Shown: positions 18,167-26,855, numbered from the stretch's first letter. The stretch: 64,000 bases of DNA from Polaribacter huanghezhanensis (GCF_030444335.1 NZ_CP128595.1:1302001-1366000), one strand, 5' to 3'. Made by a program: numbers and translations. The notes: a model not told the origin generated them from the letters alone.

Positions 18167-18697
18167 ATGCGTAAAGAAGATTGTTTTTATTTAGGCAAAA
18201 TCGTTAGAAAACATAGTTTTAAAGGTGAAGTGGTCATCAAGTTAGATACCGACGAACCTGAACTGTACCAAGAAATGGAATCAATTTTTGTCGATTTAGG
18301 CAATAATCTGATTCCATTTTTTATTGAAAAAAGTTTACTTCAAAAAGGAAATCAATTGCGTGTTCAGTTCGAAGATATGTACACCGAAGAAGAAGCGGAT
18401 GGCATTTTAAAAGCAGATGTATATTTACCGTTGGATTTGCTGCCAAAATTATCTGGAGATAAATTTTATTTTCATGAAGTAATTGGCTTTAAAGCTGTTG
18501 ATGTAAATTACGGATTGGTTGGAACCATTGAAGGAATCAACGATAAAACAGCACAGCCTTTATTTGAAATCAAGAACGGAGATAAAGAAGTTTTTATTCC
18601 GATGATTGATGATTTTATCAAAAAAATTGATAGAGAAAATAAAGTAATTGAAGTTGAAACTCCTAAAGGATTGATTGAGCTTTACTTAGAAGATTAA
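18167..18697 (+). CDS. rimM: Ribosome maturation factor RimM
   Basis: A 176-residue assembly factor for the 30S subunit that binds S19 and helps mature the 16S rRNA 3' domain. The N-terminal RimM barrel starts at 'FYLGKIVRKHSFKGEVVIKLDTD', and the C-terminal PRC-barrel contains 'FYFHEVIGFKAVD' and 'VFIPMIDDFIKKID'. Its usual location right after rpsP is conserved here. It ends 26 bases before a tRNA-Ser gene, with an 8-bp hairpin in between. Confidence 0.95.
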   Translation: MRKEDCFYLGKIVRKHSFKGEVVIKLDTDEPELYQEMESIFVDLGNNLIPFFIEKSLLQKGNQLRVQFEDMYTEEEADGILKADVYLPLDLLPKLSGDKFYFHEVIGFKAVDVNYGLVGTIEGINDKTAQPLFEIKNGDKEVFIPMIDDFIKKIDRENKVIEVETPKGLIELYLED

Positions 18698-18700
18698 TAG

Positions 18701-18721
18701 ATTCTGAAACAAATTCAGAAT
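18701..18721 (+). other. Hairpin between rimM and tRNA-Ser
   Basis: ATTCTGAA pairs with TTCAGAAT around a five-base loop. No T-run follows, so it is not a normal terminator. It ends two bases before the tRNA 5' end and could shape transcript processing between the mRNA and the tRNA. Confidence 0.45.
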
Positions 18722-18723
18722 AA

Positions 18724-18808
18724 AGAGAGGTGGCCGAGTGGTCGAAGGCGCACGCCTGGAAAGTGTGTATACGGCAACGTATCGAGGGTTCGAATCCCTT
18801 CCTCTCTG
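18724..18808 (+). tRNA. tRNA-Ser (anticodon GGA)
   Basis: The acceptor stem pairs AGAGAGG with CCTCTCT, followed by discriminator G. The anticodon stem CACGC/GTGTG holds the loop CTGGAAA with anticodon GGA, reading UCC and UCU serine codons. A long variable arm (TATACG GCAA CGTAT) confirms a class II serine tRNA, and the T-arm GAGGGTTCGAATCCCTT is standard. The CCA end is not encoded (the sequence continues GCAAG). It appears to be transcribed after rpsP-rimM and is followed by a terminator-like hairpin. Confidence 0.95.
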
Positions 18809-18831
18809 CAAGAGAGTAAAAAGTTTAAAAG

Positions 18832-18863
18832 TTCTGCGTTTATTTTCGCGGAATTTTTGTTTT
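18832..18863 (+). terminator. Terminator after tRNA-Ser
   Basis: TTCTGCG pairs with CGCGGAA (one G-T pair) around an eight-base loop, followed by a T-rich run (TTTTTGTTTT). It ends 17 bases before the next start codon. Confidence 0.6.
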
Positions 18864-18879
18864 AAAATTAGAGAATATA

Positions 18880-19602
18880 TTGAGGAAACCATTTCAATTT
18901 AAGGAATTTGTAATTCATCAGGATAAAACTGCGATGAAAGTTGGAACTGATGCGGTGTTGCTTGGCGCTTGGTGTTCTTTAGAAAAATTTCCAAATACAA
19001 TTTTAGATATTGGTGCAGGAACTGGAATTATTGCGCTTATGTTAGCACAACGTTCTGATGCATTTACGATTGATGCAATAGAGGTTGATGAAAACGCGTA
19101 TGAGCAAAGTGTTGAAAATTTTGAATTAAGCGATTGGTCAGATCGGTTGTTTTGTTACCATTCGTCTTTTGAAGAATTTACGCGCGAAATGGAAGATGAA
19201 GAAGAAAAATATGATTTGATAATTTCGAATCCGCCATTTTATACCGATGCTTTTGAAACTGAAAATGAAGCGAGAAATAAAGCGCGATTTACATCGTCAC
19301 TTACTTTTGAAAATTTAATTTTAGGTGTTTCTAAAATCCTTTCTAAAACAGGTGAGTTTTCTGTGATAATTCCGTTTAAAGAAGAAGAAAATTTTATAAA
19401 AATTGCACAACAAAACAATTTATTTCCGATTAGAATTTGTCATGTAAAAGGAACAGCGACTTCAGAAATTAAAAGAAGTTTATTGTGCTTTGCTTTTGGT
19501 AAAAAAGAAATCCAAGCAGCAGTTTTGGTTATCGAAAAAGAGAGACATCAATACACCGAAGCATATATCAACCTGACCAAAGACTTTTATTTAAAAATGT
19601 AA
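18880..19602 (+). CDS. tRNA1(Val) A37 N6-methyltransferase family
   Basis: A 240-residue S-adenosylmethionine methyltransferase of the YfiC/TrmN6 type, which methylates adenosine 37 of tRNA1(Val). It has the SAM-binding motif 'ILDIGAGTGIIALMLAQ' (about 48-64), the acidic 'AIEVDENA' loop and the catalytic NPPF motif (about 119-122), the signature of amino-methylating enzymes. The reading frame starts at TTG (18880); no better ATG fits, and the N-terminus (RKPFQFKEFVIHQD) matches homologues. It follows tRNA-Ser, a tRNA-related context. Confidence 0.88.
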   Translation: MRKPFQFKEFVIHQDKTAMKVGTDAVLLGAWCSLEKFPNTILDIGAGTGIIALMLAQRSDAFTIDAIEVDENAYEQSVENFELSDWSDRLFCYHSSFEEFTREMEDEEEKYDLIISNPPFYTDAFETENEARNKARFTSSLTFENLILGVSKILSKTGEFSVIIPFKEEENFIKIAQQNNLFPIRICHVKGTATSEIKRSLLCFAFGKKEIQAAVLVIEKERHQYTEAYINLTKDFYLKM

Positions 19603-19605
19603 AAA

Positions 19606-19639
19606 AAATGCGATTTCACAAAATAGTAAAATCGCATTT
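19606..19639. terminator. Convergent terminator hairpin
   Basis: AAATGCGATTT pairs perfectly with AAATCGCATTT, an 11-bp stem around a 12-base loop, between the ends of two convergent genes. An A-run on one side and T-rich sequence on the other let it serve both strands. Confidence 0.7.
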
Positions 19640-19657
19640 AGATTCATTTCTTTTTCA

Positions 19658-21028
19658 TTAACCGATTACATTTTCTGGATTGTATCCCAAATAAGGAACC
19701 TCTTTTTCTGTAAAAGAAATACCGAAACTTTCTAATTCTTTTAAAATGGGTTCATACACTTCTTTAGAAATTGGTCTTAAAACACCAGGCGTTTTAATTT
19801 CTCCGTTTAGTATTTTTAATGCAGCAATTGCAACAGGCAAGCCAACCGTTTTTGCCATTGCAGTGTAGGTTTGGTTTTCTCCAATAGTAACCATGCTACT
19901 TTCTATTTGTTGCTTTTTACCATTTAATTCGAAACCGAATTTATGGTGCATAATAATCATGTCTTTATCCTCTTCAGAAAGCGTCCATTTATCCATTAAT
20001 ATTTTCTGTAAAATTTGAGCTGGAGTTGCATTTTTCAATCCAATTATTTTTGTTGGATTAAAAATATCGAGCTCAATTAACTTTTCCCACATTACATCAT
20101 CTTGATCAATTTTTAAATACGAACGCAATTTTAATTCTACAGAGTCTGTTGGACTATACGCTAAAAACAAATTAACAAAATCACGATAACTCATGTGTTC
20201 TGAGTCTTCAATTGTGTAGGTGTCATCGGTCATTCCTAATTGAATAAAGATGTTCCAAGCTCTAGAAAAACCAACTTTCCTGATTGTTCCTCTGTACATT
20301 GTAGGAATGTTTTCCAAACCATAAATAGAACGGTATTTTAAAGAATCTCTATTAGCGTATGCTTCAAATTTTCCGCTTCCGTTTATTTGTAAAAACTCAG
20401 TTCTTCTAAATAATTTATGATAGGGAATGTATTTGTAAGTTCCTTCTTGAATAAACATTGCTGCGCCTCCTTGTCCAGCAGTTACAACGTTTCTTGGATT
20501 CCAAGTAAATTTATAATTCCATAAATTAGTATCGCTTTCAGGGGCAACTAATCCACCAGTAAAAGATTCGAATAATACTATTTTTCCGCCTTTTGCATGA
20601 ATTTTATCAATAACATGCATGGCACTCATATGATCAATTCCTGGATCTACGCCAATTTCGTTCATAAAAACCAAGCCGTTCTTTTTAACATTAGCATCTA
20701 ACGCTTTCATTTCATCAGAAATGTAAGAAGCAGTAACCATGTTTTTTTGAAATTGGATACAGTCTTTTGCAACTTCTAAATGAAACCTTGCAGGCAACAT
20801 CGAAATAACAATATCTGCTTTTTTTATGGCAGTTTCTCTTTGGGTTTTATTAAAAACATTAAGCTGAATTACAGTTAAATTGGGGTGTTTTGGAATTCGT
20901 TTATTGATGTCTTCTATAGAAATATCTCCAATAGTAATATGTAAATTTTCTTTAGAAGATGTATCAAGTAAATATTTTATAAGTGAAGAGCTAGATTTGC
21001 CAGCTCCAATAATTAAGATGTTTCTCAT
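19658..21028 (-). CDS. Saccharopine dehydrogenase family protein
   Basis: A 456-residue oxidoreductase with an N-terminal Rossmann fold (ILIIGAGKSSSSLIKYLLD) and the saccharopine dehydrogenase C-terminal domain ('NEIGVDPGIDHMSAMHVID' about residue 125, then 'NLWNYKFTWNPRNVV'). These resemble saccharopine reductase-type enzymes of lysine metabolism, acting on glutamate/aminoadipate-semialdehyde adducts. The direction (lysine synthesis or breakdown) cannot be determined. No lysine-pathway partner is adjacent. The family call is secure and the substrate is not. Confidence 0.85.
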   Translation of the reverse strand: MRNILIIGAGKSSSSLIKYLLDTSSKENLHITIGDISIEDINKRIPKHPNLTVIQLNVFNKTQRETAIKKADIVISMLPARFHLEVAKDCIQFQKNMVTASYISDEMKALDANVKKNGLVFMNEIGVDPGIDHMSAMHVIDKIHAKGGKIVLFESFTGGLVAPESDTNLWNYKFTWNPRNVVTAGQGGAAMFIQEGTYKYIPYHKLFRRTEFLQINGSGKFEAYANRDSLKYRSIYGLENIPTMYRGTIRKVGFSRAWNIFIQLGMTDDTYTIEDSEHMSYRDFVNLFLAYSPTDSVELKLRSYLKIDQDDVMWEKLIELDIFNPTKIIGLKNATPAQILQKILMDKWTLSEEDKDMIIMHHKFGFELNGKKQQIESSMVTIGENQTYTAMAKTVGLPVAIAALKILNGEIKTPGVLRPISKEVYEPILKELESFGISFTEKEVPYLGYNPENVIG

Positions 21029-21134
21029 TTTATTATTTTATAACTAATTTTACAATTGTGAATCGTGTAAATAATGTTTAGCTAAAATACACAATTCAGC
21101 GAGAAAAGTTTAAAATAAAACAAAAATCAAAAAA

Positions 21135-21512
21135 ATGAATAAAAATTTAACAATAACATCAGTATTAGGAATCTTAACAATCATTTTAGGAGCTTTTGGA
21201 GCGCATGCGCTGTCAAAAACTTTAACAATAGGAGGCCTGAATAGTTTTGAAACTGCGGTTCGCTATCAAATGTATCATGTAATTGTATTGCTATTTGTAA
21301 ACACGTATCAAGGTTTTACTGCAAAGCAAAAGACCCGTATCAGTTGGTTGTTTTTTCTAGGAATTTTGTTTTTTTCTGGTTCTATTTATGTAATTGAATT
21401 AATCGGAGTTTCTGCTAAAAGCATCTGGTTTATTACTCCTTTAGGAGGTTTGTTTTTAATGTTAGGTTGGTCGTTTATGGCATTTAGTTTTGCAAAAAGA
21501 AATGAACAATAA
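21135..21512 (+). CDS. DUF423 family membrane protein
   Basis: A 125-residue inner-membrane protein with four hydrophobic segments. The N-terminal motif 'GAFGAHALSKTL' (about residues 21-32) and the pattern 'YQMYHVIVLL' are the hallmarks of DUF423 (YgdD-like). The later 'FSGSIYVIELIG' and 'TPLGGLFLMLGW' also fit. The function is unknown. It is 102 bases before pckA. Confidence 0.9.
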   Translation: MNKNLTITSVLGILTIILGAFGAHALSKTLTIGGLNSFETAVRYQMYHVIVLLFVNTYQGFTAKQKTRISWLFFLGILFFSGSIYVIELIGVSAKSIWFITPLGGLFLMLGWSFMAFSFAKRNEQ

Positions 21513-21560
21513 ATAGTTGATAAAAATTTAAAATGATTAAATCATTGTGAAAATAATCTG

Positions 21561-21568
21561 TACTTTTG
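21561..21568 (+). promoter_or_regulatory. TACTTTTG -7 box ahead of pckA
   Basis: It matches TAnnTTTG and lies 46 bases before the pckA start. A TTG at 21545-21547 is closer than the usual 20-base spacing, so only the -7 element is convincing. Confidence 0.45.
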
Positions 21569-21614
21569 CTCTTTATTATTTAACACAACTAAATAAATAA
21601 CTTAAAATTTAAAC

Positions 21615-23207
21615 ATGGTAAATTTTGATTCAAAATCAATTTCACTAGATAGTTTAGGAATTAAAAATGCAACAACTCATTACAACTTAACTTCTGATGA
21701 GTTACATGCAGCAACTATTGAAAAAGAACAAGGAGTTGAAGTTTCTTCTGGAGCTTTAGCTATTAATACAGGAGAATTTACTGGAAGGTCGCCTAAAGAC
21801 CGTTTTATCGTAAAAGACGATGTGACGAAAGATGAAGTTTGGTGGGGAGATATCAACATCCCTTTTGATGTTGATAAATTTGATAAATTATATGATAGAG
21901 TAACAAACTATTTATCTAACAAAGAAATTTTTGTTAGAGATAGTTATGTGTGTGCAGATGAAGATTACAAATTAAATATTCGGGTTGTAAATGAGCATCC
22001 TTGGGCGAACTTATTTGCTCACAATATGTTTTTACGTCCAACGGAAGATCAATTAAAAACGTTTTCTCCAGAATGGACTATCATTAATGCGCCAGGTTTT
22101 ATGGCAGATCCAGAAATTGATGGAACAAGACAACATAATTTTGCAATTCTTAATTTTTCAAAAAAAATAGCTTTAATTGGAGGAACGGGGTATACTGGAG
22201 AAATTAAAAAAGGTATTTTTTCTGCATTAAACTTTATTCTTCCAGTATTTAAAAAAACATTGCCTATGCACTGTTCTGCAAATGTTGGTAAAGACGGAGA
22301 TACAGCAATTTTCTTTGGATTATCTGGGACAGGTAAAACAACCTTGTCAGCAGATCCAGATAGAAGATTAATTGGTGATGATGAGCACGGTTGGACAGTT
22401 GACAATACTGTTTTTAATTTTGAAGGTGGTTGTTACGCTAAAGTTATTGATTTGACTGAAGAAAAGGAACCAGACATTTTTCATGCAATTAAAAAGGGAG
22501 CTATTTTAGAAAATGTAATTCTAAAAGAAAACGGTGATGTAGATTTTGAAGATACTTCTATTACACAAAATACAAGAGTTAGTTATCCAATTTATCATAT
22601 AGATAATATACAGCCAGGATCCATTGGTAATAATCCAAAAAACATATTTTTTCTAACAGCTGATGCTTTTGGAGTATTGCCTCCAATCTCAAAACTAACA
22701 CCAGGTCAAGCAGCGTACCACTTTATTTCAGGTTATACTGCAAAAGTTGCTGGAACAGAAGCAGGAATTGATGAGCCAACTCCAAGTTTTTCTGCTTGTT
22801 TTGGAGCACCATTTATGCCATTACATCCAACACGTTATGCAGAAATGTTAAGTACTAAAATGAAAGAAGCCAACGTAAATGTTTGGCTGATTAACACAGG
22901 TTGGACAGGTGGTTCTTACGGAACAGGAAGTAGAATGAAATTAAAGTACACCCGTGCAATGATTACGGAAGCTTTGGAAGGAAACTTAGATGCTGTTGAG
23001 TTTGTACAGCACCCAATATTTGGATTGTCTATGCCAATACATTGTGATGATGTGCCAAATGAAGTTTTAAATCCAAAAGATACTTGGACAGATAAAGCAT
23101 CTTATGATAAAAAAGCATTAGAGCTTGCAAATTCATTTAGAAAAAACTTTGCAAAATTTGAAGAATATGCAAATGAAGAAATTATGACTGGTGGACCACT
23201 AATGTAA
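21615..23207 (+). CDS. pckA: Phosphoenolpyruvate carboxykinase (ATP)
   Basis: A 530-residue gluconeogenic enzyme converting oxaloacetate and ATP to phosphoenolpyruvate, ADP and CO2. It has the 'FTGRSPKDRFIV' oxaloacetate-binding segment near residue 55, the phosphate loop FFGLSGTGKTTLSADP (about residue 234), the metal-binding 'DDEHGW' and the 'PLHPTRYAE' block near 400. The length and motif order are those of the ATP-dependent bacterial family. A strong hairpin terminator with a T-run follows. Confidence 0.96.
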   Translation: MVNFDSKSISLDSLGIKNATTHYNLTSDELHAATIEKEQGVEVSSGALAINTGEFTGRSPKDRFIVKDDVTKDEVWWGDINIPFDVDKFDKLYDRVTNYLSNKEIFVRDSYVCADEDYKLNIRVVNEHPWANLFAHNMFLRPTEDQLKTFSPEWTIINAPGFMADPEIDGTRQHNFAILNFSKKIALIGGTGYTGEIKKGIFSALNFILPVFKKTLPMHCSANVGKDGDTAIFFGLSGTGKTTLSADPDRRLIGDDEHGWTVDNTVFNFEGGCYAKVIDLTEEKEPDIFHAIKKGAILENVILKENGDVDFEDTSITQNTRVSYPIYHIDNIQPGSIGNNPKNIFFLTADAFGVLPPISKLTPGQAAYHFISGYTAKVAGTEAGIDEPTPSFSACFGAPFMPLHPTRYAEMLSTKMKEANVNVWLINTGWTGGSYGTGSRMKLKYTRAMITEALEGNLDAVEFVQHPIFGLSMPIHCDDVPNEVLNPKDTWTDKASYDKKALELANSFRKNFAKFEEYANEEIMTGGPLM

Positions 23208-23223
23208 ACCAAACTGTAAACTA

Positions 23224-23264
23224 TAAAAAAAGCATCTCAATTGAGGTGCTTTTTTTATGGATTG
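23224..23264 (+). terminator. pckA terminator, also one copy of a 41-bp direct repeat
   Basis: AGCATCTCAA pairs with TTGAGGTGCT (effectively an 8-bp stem with an AATT loop), flanked by A7 and T7. The same 41 bases recur at 26805-26845 with two differences, so the element is repeated on the far side of the NRAMP-pxpABC genes. Confidence 0.85.
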
Positions 23265-23303
23265 TTTTTCCTATTTTTATAGAACATCAACTTACTAAAA
23301 TAT

Positions 23304-24530
23304 ATGATAAAAAAGTGGTTTAAAAATATAGGTCCCGGAACTTTAATTGCGGCAGCTTTTATAGGTCCAGGAACAGTGACACTGTGCACAATAGCAGGAG
23401 TTAATTTCGGTTTCAATTTGTTGTGGGCCATGGTGCTTTCTATTTTTGCAACTATTGTTTTGCAAGAAATGGCGGCCCGATTAGGAATTATTTCTCAAAA
23501 AGGATTATCAGAAGTCATACGAGAAGAAATTAAAATCCCTTTTTTAAAACAATTTATTACGCTATTAATCTTAGCAGCAATTGTAGTTGGAAATGCATCT
23601 TACGAAGCAGGAAATATTAGTGGAGGAGTTTTAGGACTAGAAACAGTTTTAGGTAAAATAGAATTTATTATCGGTTCATTTTCTATCAATAGCATGAGTT
23701 TACTAGTTGGAGTTATTGCTTTTGTTTTGTTATACATAGGGAATTATAAAATATTAGAAAGGGCGCTAATTACACTTGTTTTAATGATGAGTGTTTCATT
23801 TGTTATTACTGCAATTATAACAAAACCCAATCTCTCAGAAATTTTCAAAGGAATTTTTATTCCAAGTTTCCCTGACAATAGTTTATTAACAATAATTGGT
23901 TTAATTGGAACAACGGTTGTCCCCTATAATTTGTTTTTACATGCTTCATTAGTTAAAGAAAGGTGGAAGAAAAAAGAAGATATTTCATTTGCTAAAAAGG
24001 ATACTATTATTTCAATCATTTTAGGAGGATTGGTTTCGATGGCAATTATGGTTTCTGCAGCAGGAATACAAACCAGTACAATTTCAAACGCATCTGATTT
24101 AGCAAAAGGACTAGCACCATTGTATGGAGAGTTTTCAAAATACTTTCTTTCAATCGGATTGTTTGCAGCAGGAATAACTTCTGCAATTACTGCTCCATTA
24201 GCTGCCGCTTATGTAGCAAAAGGATGTTTAGGATGGAGCGTTGGTTTAAAATCAAGACAGTTTAGAGCCGTTTGGATTATTGTTTTACTACTTGGAATTT
24301 TCTTTTCTTCATTAGGGTTAAAACCTATTGAAATTATAAAATTCGCACAGGTTGCAAACGGAATGTTACTGCCAATTATAGCTGGAATTTTATTGTGGAT
24401 TATGAATAAAAAATCTGTATTAGGGGTTTATGTGAATTCAAAAAGACAAAATGTTTTTGGATTAATTATAGTAGTTGGTACTATTTTTCTTGGTTTAAAA
24501 GGAATACTCAAAGTTTTTAATTTACTATAA
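23304..24530 (+). CDS. NRAMP family transporter linked to 5-oxoproline genes
   Basis: A 408-residue membrane protein of the NRAMP/divalent metal superfamily, with about eleven hydrophobic helices. The first helix has 'GPGTLIAAAFIGPGTVTLCTIAG'; in classical metal transporters this region holds DPGN, which is replaced here by GPGT, so metal binding is doubtful. Similar NRAMP-like proteins sit beside the 5-oxoprolinase genes in Bacillus subtilis (ycsG) and elsewhere. The gene ends one base before pxpA starts. I infer it transports 5-oxoproline or a related substrate. Confidence 0.8.
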   Translation: MIKKWFKNIGPGTLIAAAFIGPGTVTLCTIAGVNFGFNLLWAMVLSIFATIVLQEMAARLGIISQKGLSEVIREEIKIPFLKQFITLLILAAIVVGNASYEAGNISGGVLGLETVLGKIEFIIGSFSINSMSLLVGVIAFVLLYIGNYKILERALITLVLMMSVSFVITAIITKPNLSEIFKGIFIPSFPDNSLLTIIGLIGTTVVPYNLFLHASLVKERWKKKEDISFAKKDTIISIILGGLVSMAIMVSAAGIQTSTISNASDLAKGLAPLYGEFSKYFLSIGLFAAGITSAITAPLAAAYVAKGCLGWSVGLKSRQFRAVWIIVLLLGIFFSSLGLKPIEIIKFAQVANGMLLPIIAGILLWIMNKKSVLGVYVNSKRQNVFGLIIVVGTIFLGLKGILKVFNLL

Positions 24531-25265
24531 ATGAAGGTAATTGATTTTAATTGCGATGTTGGTGAAGGAGTAGAGAATGAGCATCTTTTAATGTCCTATA
24601 TTTCGTCGTGTAATATAGCCTGTGGAGGTCATTTTGGGGATGAAAAATCGATTGATGAAACCATTCAATTAGCTATTGAGAATAAAGTTAAGATTGGGGC
24701 GCATCCATCATTTCCTGATAAAAAAAATTTTGGAAGAAAAATCATGAATATCTCTGATGAGGATTTGAAAAAAAGTATTGTTTTTCAACTAGATTTATTT
24801 CAAAAATGTTTAGAAAAAAAGAATGAGAAACTACATCATATTAAAGCACATGGAGCTTTATATCATTTAATTGCTAAGGATAAAAAAGCGGCAACAGTTT
24901 TTGTCAATACTATTAAAAAATATGTAGAGAAAGCTTATTTATATGTTCCATATAATTCAGAAATTGAAAAAGTAGCTATTGAAAATAACATCAACATTAA
25001 ATACGAAGCTTTTGCTGATCGGAATTATAAGAACGACTTGTCTTTAGTTTCTAGAACAGAATCAAATGCAGTTATTTCTAATCCGACCAAAGTTTATGAA
25101 CATGTATTAAATATGATTCAGAACGATCGCGTAAAAACAGTTTCAAATTCACTAATAAAAATAAAAGCGGATACTTTTTGTATTCATGGCGATAATCAAA
25201 ATGCTCTCGAAATTTTGCAAGAAGTAACAGCACTATTAAAAACTCAAAATATACAAATTGCCTAA
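24531..25265 (+). CDS. pxpA: 5-oxoprolinase subunit A (LamB/YcsF family)
   Basis: PxpA, with PxpB and PxpC, hydrolyses 5-oxoproline (pyroglutamate) to glutamate using ATP. The 244-residue protein has the family N-terminus (DFNCDVGEG, residues 5-13), 'SCNIACGGHFGD' near 28-39, 'GAHPSFPDKKNFGR' near 58-71 and 'HGDN' near the end. It starts immediately after the transporter stop codon and its end overlaps pxpB by eight bases, so it is in an operon. Confidence 0.95.
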   Translation: MKVIDFNCDVGEGVENEHLLMSYISSCNIACGGHFGDEKSIDETIQLAIENKVKIGAHPSFPDKKNFGRKIMNISDEDLKKSIVFQLDLFQKCLEKKNEKLHHIKAHGALYHLIAKDKKAATVFVNTIKKYVEKAYLYVPYNSEIEKVAIENNINIKYEAFADRNYKNDLSLVSRTESNAVISNPTKVYEHVLNMIQNDRVKTVSNSLIKIKADTFCIHGDNQNALEILQEVTALLKTQNIQIA

Positions 25266-25965
25266 TTTTCAGCTTTCATATAAAATTTTTGGTGAAAAAG
25301 CTATTTTAATTGAATGGCCTTCTGAAATTAGTGAAATAATTTTAAAGGATATTTTAAATTTTAAAAGTAATATTGATAAAAAAATAGAGCTAAAAGACTG
25401 TATTATTGGTTACAATTCAATATTACTTGTGTATAATTTTGTGCTTCAAAACACCGCAACAAAAATTGAATTTTTAAAGAAATTATATCGGCAAAAATCT
25501 ATCGCAGAAAAGCAAAAAATAACACATTGGAAAATTCCTGTTTGCTATGATAAACAATTCGGAATTGATTTAGATGAAATTTCAAAAATTATAAAAATAA
25601 GTTCAGAAGAAATCATTCAATTACATACCAAAGGAATCTATACGGTTTATTTTATTGGATTTTTACCTGGGTTTTTATATTTGGGTGGATTGGATGATCA
25701 AATTGCAATTCCAAGAAAAGCGACACCAAGATTACATGTTCCAAAAGGCGCAGTTGCTATTGGAGGAAATCAAACGGGCGTTTATTCCAATCAAAGTTCT
25801 GGCGGTTGGAATATTATTGGAAACTCGCCAGTTTCTTTTTTTGATGTACAAAATCAATATCCCTGTTTTGCGAAAACGGGAGACAAAATTACTTTTGAAA
25901 ATATTTCATTAGAAGAATATAATCATATCAAAGACAACAATTATCAAATTGAAAAGATACTATGA
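25258..25965 (+). CDS. pxpB: 5-oxoprolinase subunit B (KipI family)
   Basis: The 235-residue partner subunit of 5-oxoprolinase, related to the B. subtilis KipI protein. The N-terminal part starts at TTG (25258), inside the end of pxpA. The C-terminal cyclophilin-like domain has 'GFLPGFLYLGGLDDQIAIPRK' and the family signature 'SSGGWNIIGNSPV' (about 180-192). Its stop overlaps the start of pxpC by four bases (ATGA). The start is the least certain part; the family is clear. Confidence 0.92.
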   Translation: MPNFQLSYKIFGEKAILIEWPSEISEIILKDILNFKSNIDKKIELKDCIIGYNSILLVYNFVLQNTATKIEFLKKLYRQKSIAEKQKITHWKIPVCYDKQFGIDLDEISKIIKISSEEIIQLHTKGIYTVYFIGFLPGFLYLGGLDDQIAIPRKATPRLHVPKGAVAIGGNQTGVYSNQSSGGWNIIGNSPVSFFDVQNQYPCFAKTGDKITFENISLEEYNHIKDNNYQIEKIL

Positions 25966-26807
25966 TTACAGTTTTAAATCCAGGAATATATAGTTCTATT
26001 CAAGATTTAGGAAGATCGGGTTTTGCACATATTGGCGTTCCTGTTTCTGGAGTTATGGATTCTTATTCTGCTAAAATTGGAAATCAATTATTGCATAATA
26101 ATATAGAAGAAGCTGTCATCGAAATTACTTTTGGTGGTTGTAAATTCAGGTTTGAAAAAGAGTTGAAGATATGTTTAACTGGTGCAAATTTTAGTCCAAA
26201 AATTGATGATAAGGATGCGCAAATGAATACAGTTATAGAAGTCAAAAAAGGTTCAGTTTTGTCTTTCGGTAAAAAAACATTTGGAGTTCGAACCTATTTG
26301 AGTGTGCAAGGCGGAATTTCATCAGAAGTTGTTCTTAATAGTAAAAGTTTTTACAAAGGAATTACAGAGGGTTTTGTTCTTAAAAAAGAAGATCAAATAA
26401 AAATAAATTCAACGAAGTCAGAAAATAAAAACACGTTATCAAAAATTAAAATTAGCCAACATCATTTTAATACCAATAGCATTAAGTGTTTAAAGGGACC
26501 AGAATTTGATTTGCTAACAAATACGCAACAAGAGCAATTAATGGGAACTCAATTTTTAATTTCAAATGATAATAATAGAGTAGGGTATCGATTAGAAGAA
26601 TTGTTTAAAAACGAATTAAAACCCATTTTAACTTCTGGTGTTTTACCAGGAACTGTGCAATTGACACCATCTGGAAAGTTCATTATTTTAATGCGAGATT
26701 GTCAAGTAACAGGTGGTTATCCAAGAGTGTTACAACTTACTGAAGAAGCAATAAATATTTTGGCTCAAAAAAGCACAAAAGATAAAATACAATTTGAATT
26801 GAAATAA
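25962..26807 (+). CDS. pxpC: 5-oxoprolinase subunit C (biotin-dependent carboxyltransferase-like)
   Basis: The 281-residue third subunit of 5-oxoprolinase, similar to KipA. Conserved blocks include 'NPGIYSSIQDLGRSGFAHIGVPVSGVMD' at the N-terminus, 'RTYLSVQGGI' near 110, and 'TSGVLPGTVQLTPSGKFIILMRDCQVTGGYPR' near 225-257. It overlaps pxpB by four bases and is the last gene of the operon. The two genes beyond are convergent across a strong palindromic terminator. Confidence 0.93.
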   Translation: MITVLNPGIYSSIQDLGRSGFAHIGVPVSGVMDSYSAKIGNQLLHNNIEEAVIEITFGGCKFRFEKELKICLTGANFSPKIDDKDAQMNTVIEVKKGSVLSFGKKTFGVRTYLSVQGGISSEVVLNSKSFYKGITEGFVLKKEDQIKINSTKSENKNTLSKIKISQHHFNTNSIKCLKGPEFDLLTNTQQEQLMGTQFLISNDNNRVGYRLEELFKNELKPILTSGVLPGTVQLTPSGKFIILMRDCQVTGGYPRVLQLTEEAINILAQKSTKDKIQFELK

Positions 26808-26845
26808 AAAAAGCATCTCAATTGAGATGCTTTTTTTATGAATTG
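26805..26845. terminator. Bidirectional terminator between pxpC and hppA; second direct-repeat copy
   Basis: AGCATCTCAATTGAGATGCT is a perfect 20-base palindrome between A7 and T7, so it can act on both strands of this convergent pair. The 41 bases differ from those at 23224-23264 at only two positions. Confidence 0.85.
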
Positions 26846-26855
26846 AATTGAAGAA

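Noticed and set aside
18686..18892. A reverse-strand frame across tRNA-Ser with the text 'GRDSNPRYV'
   Set aside because: This is the known false protein read from the antisense of a serine tRNA; the tRNA explains it fully.
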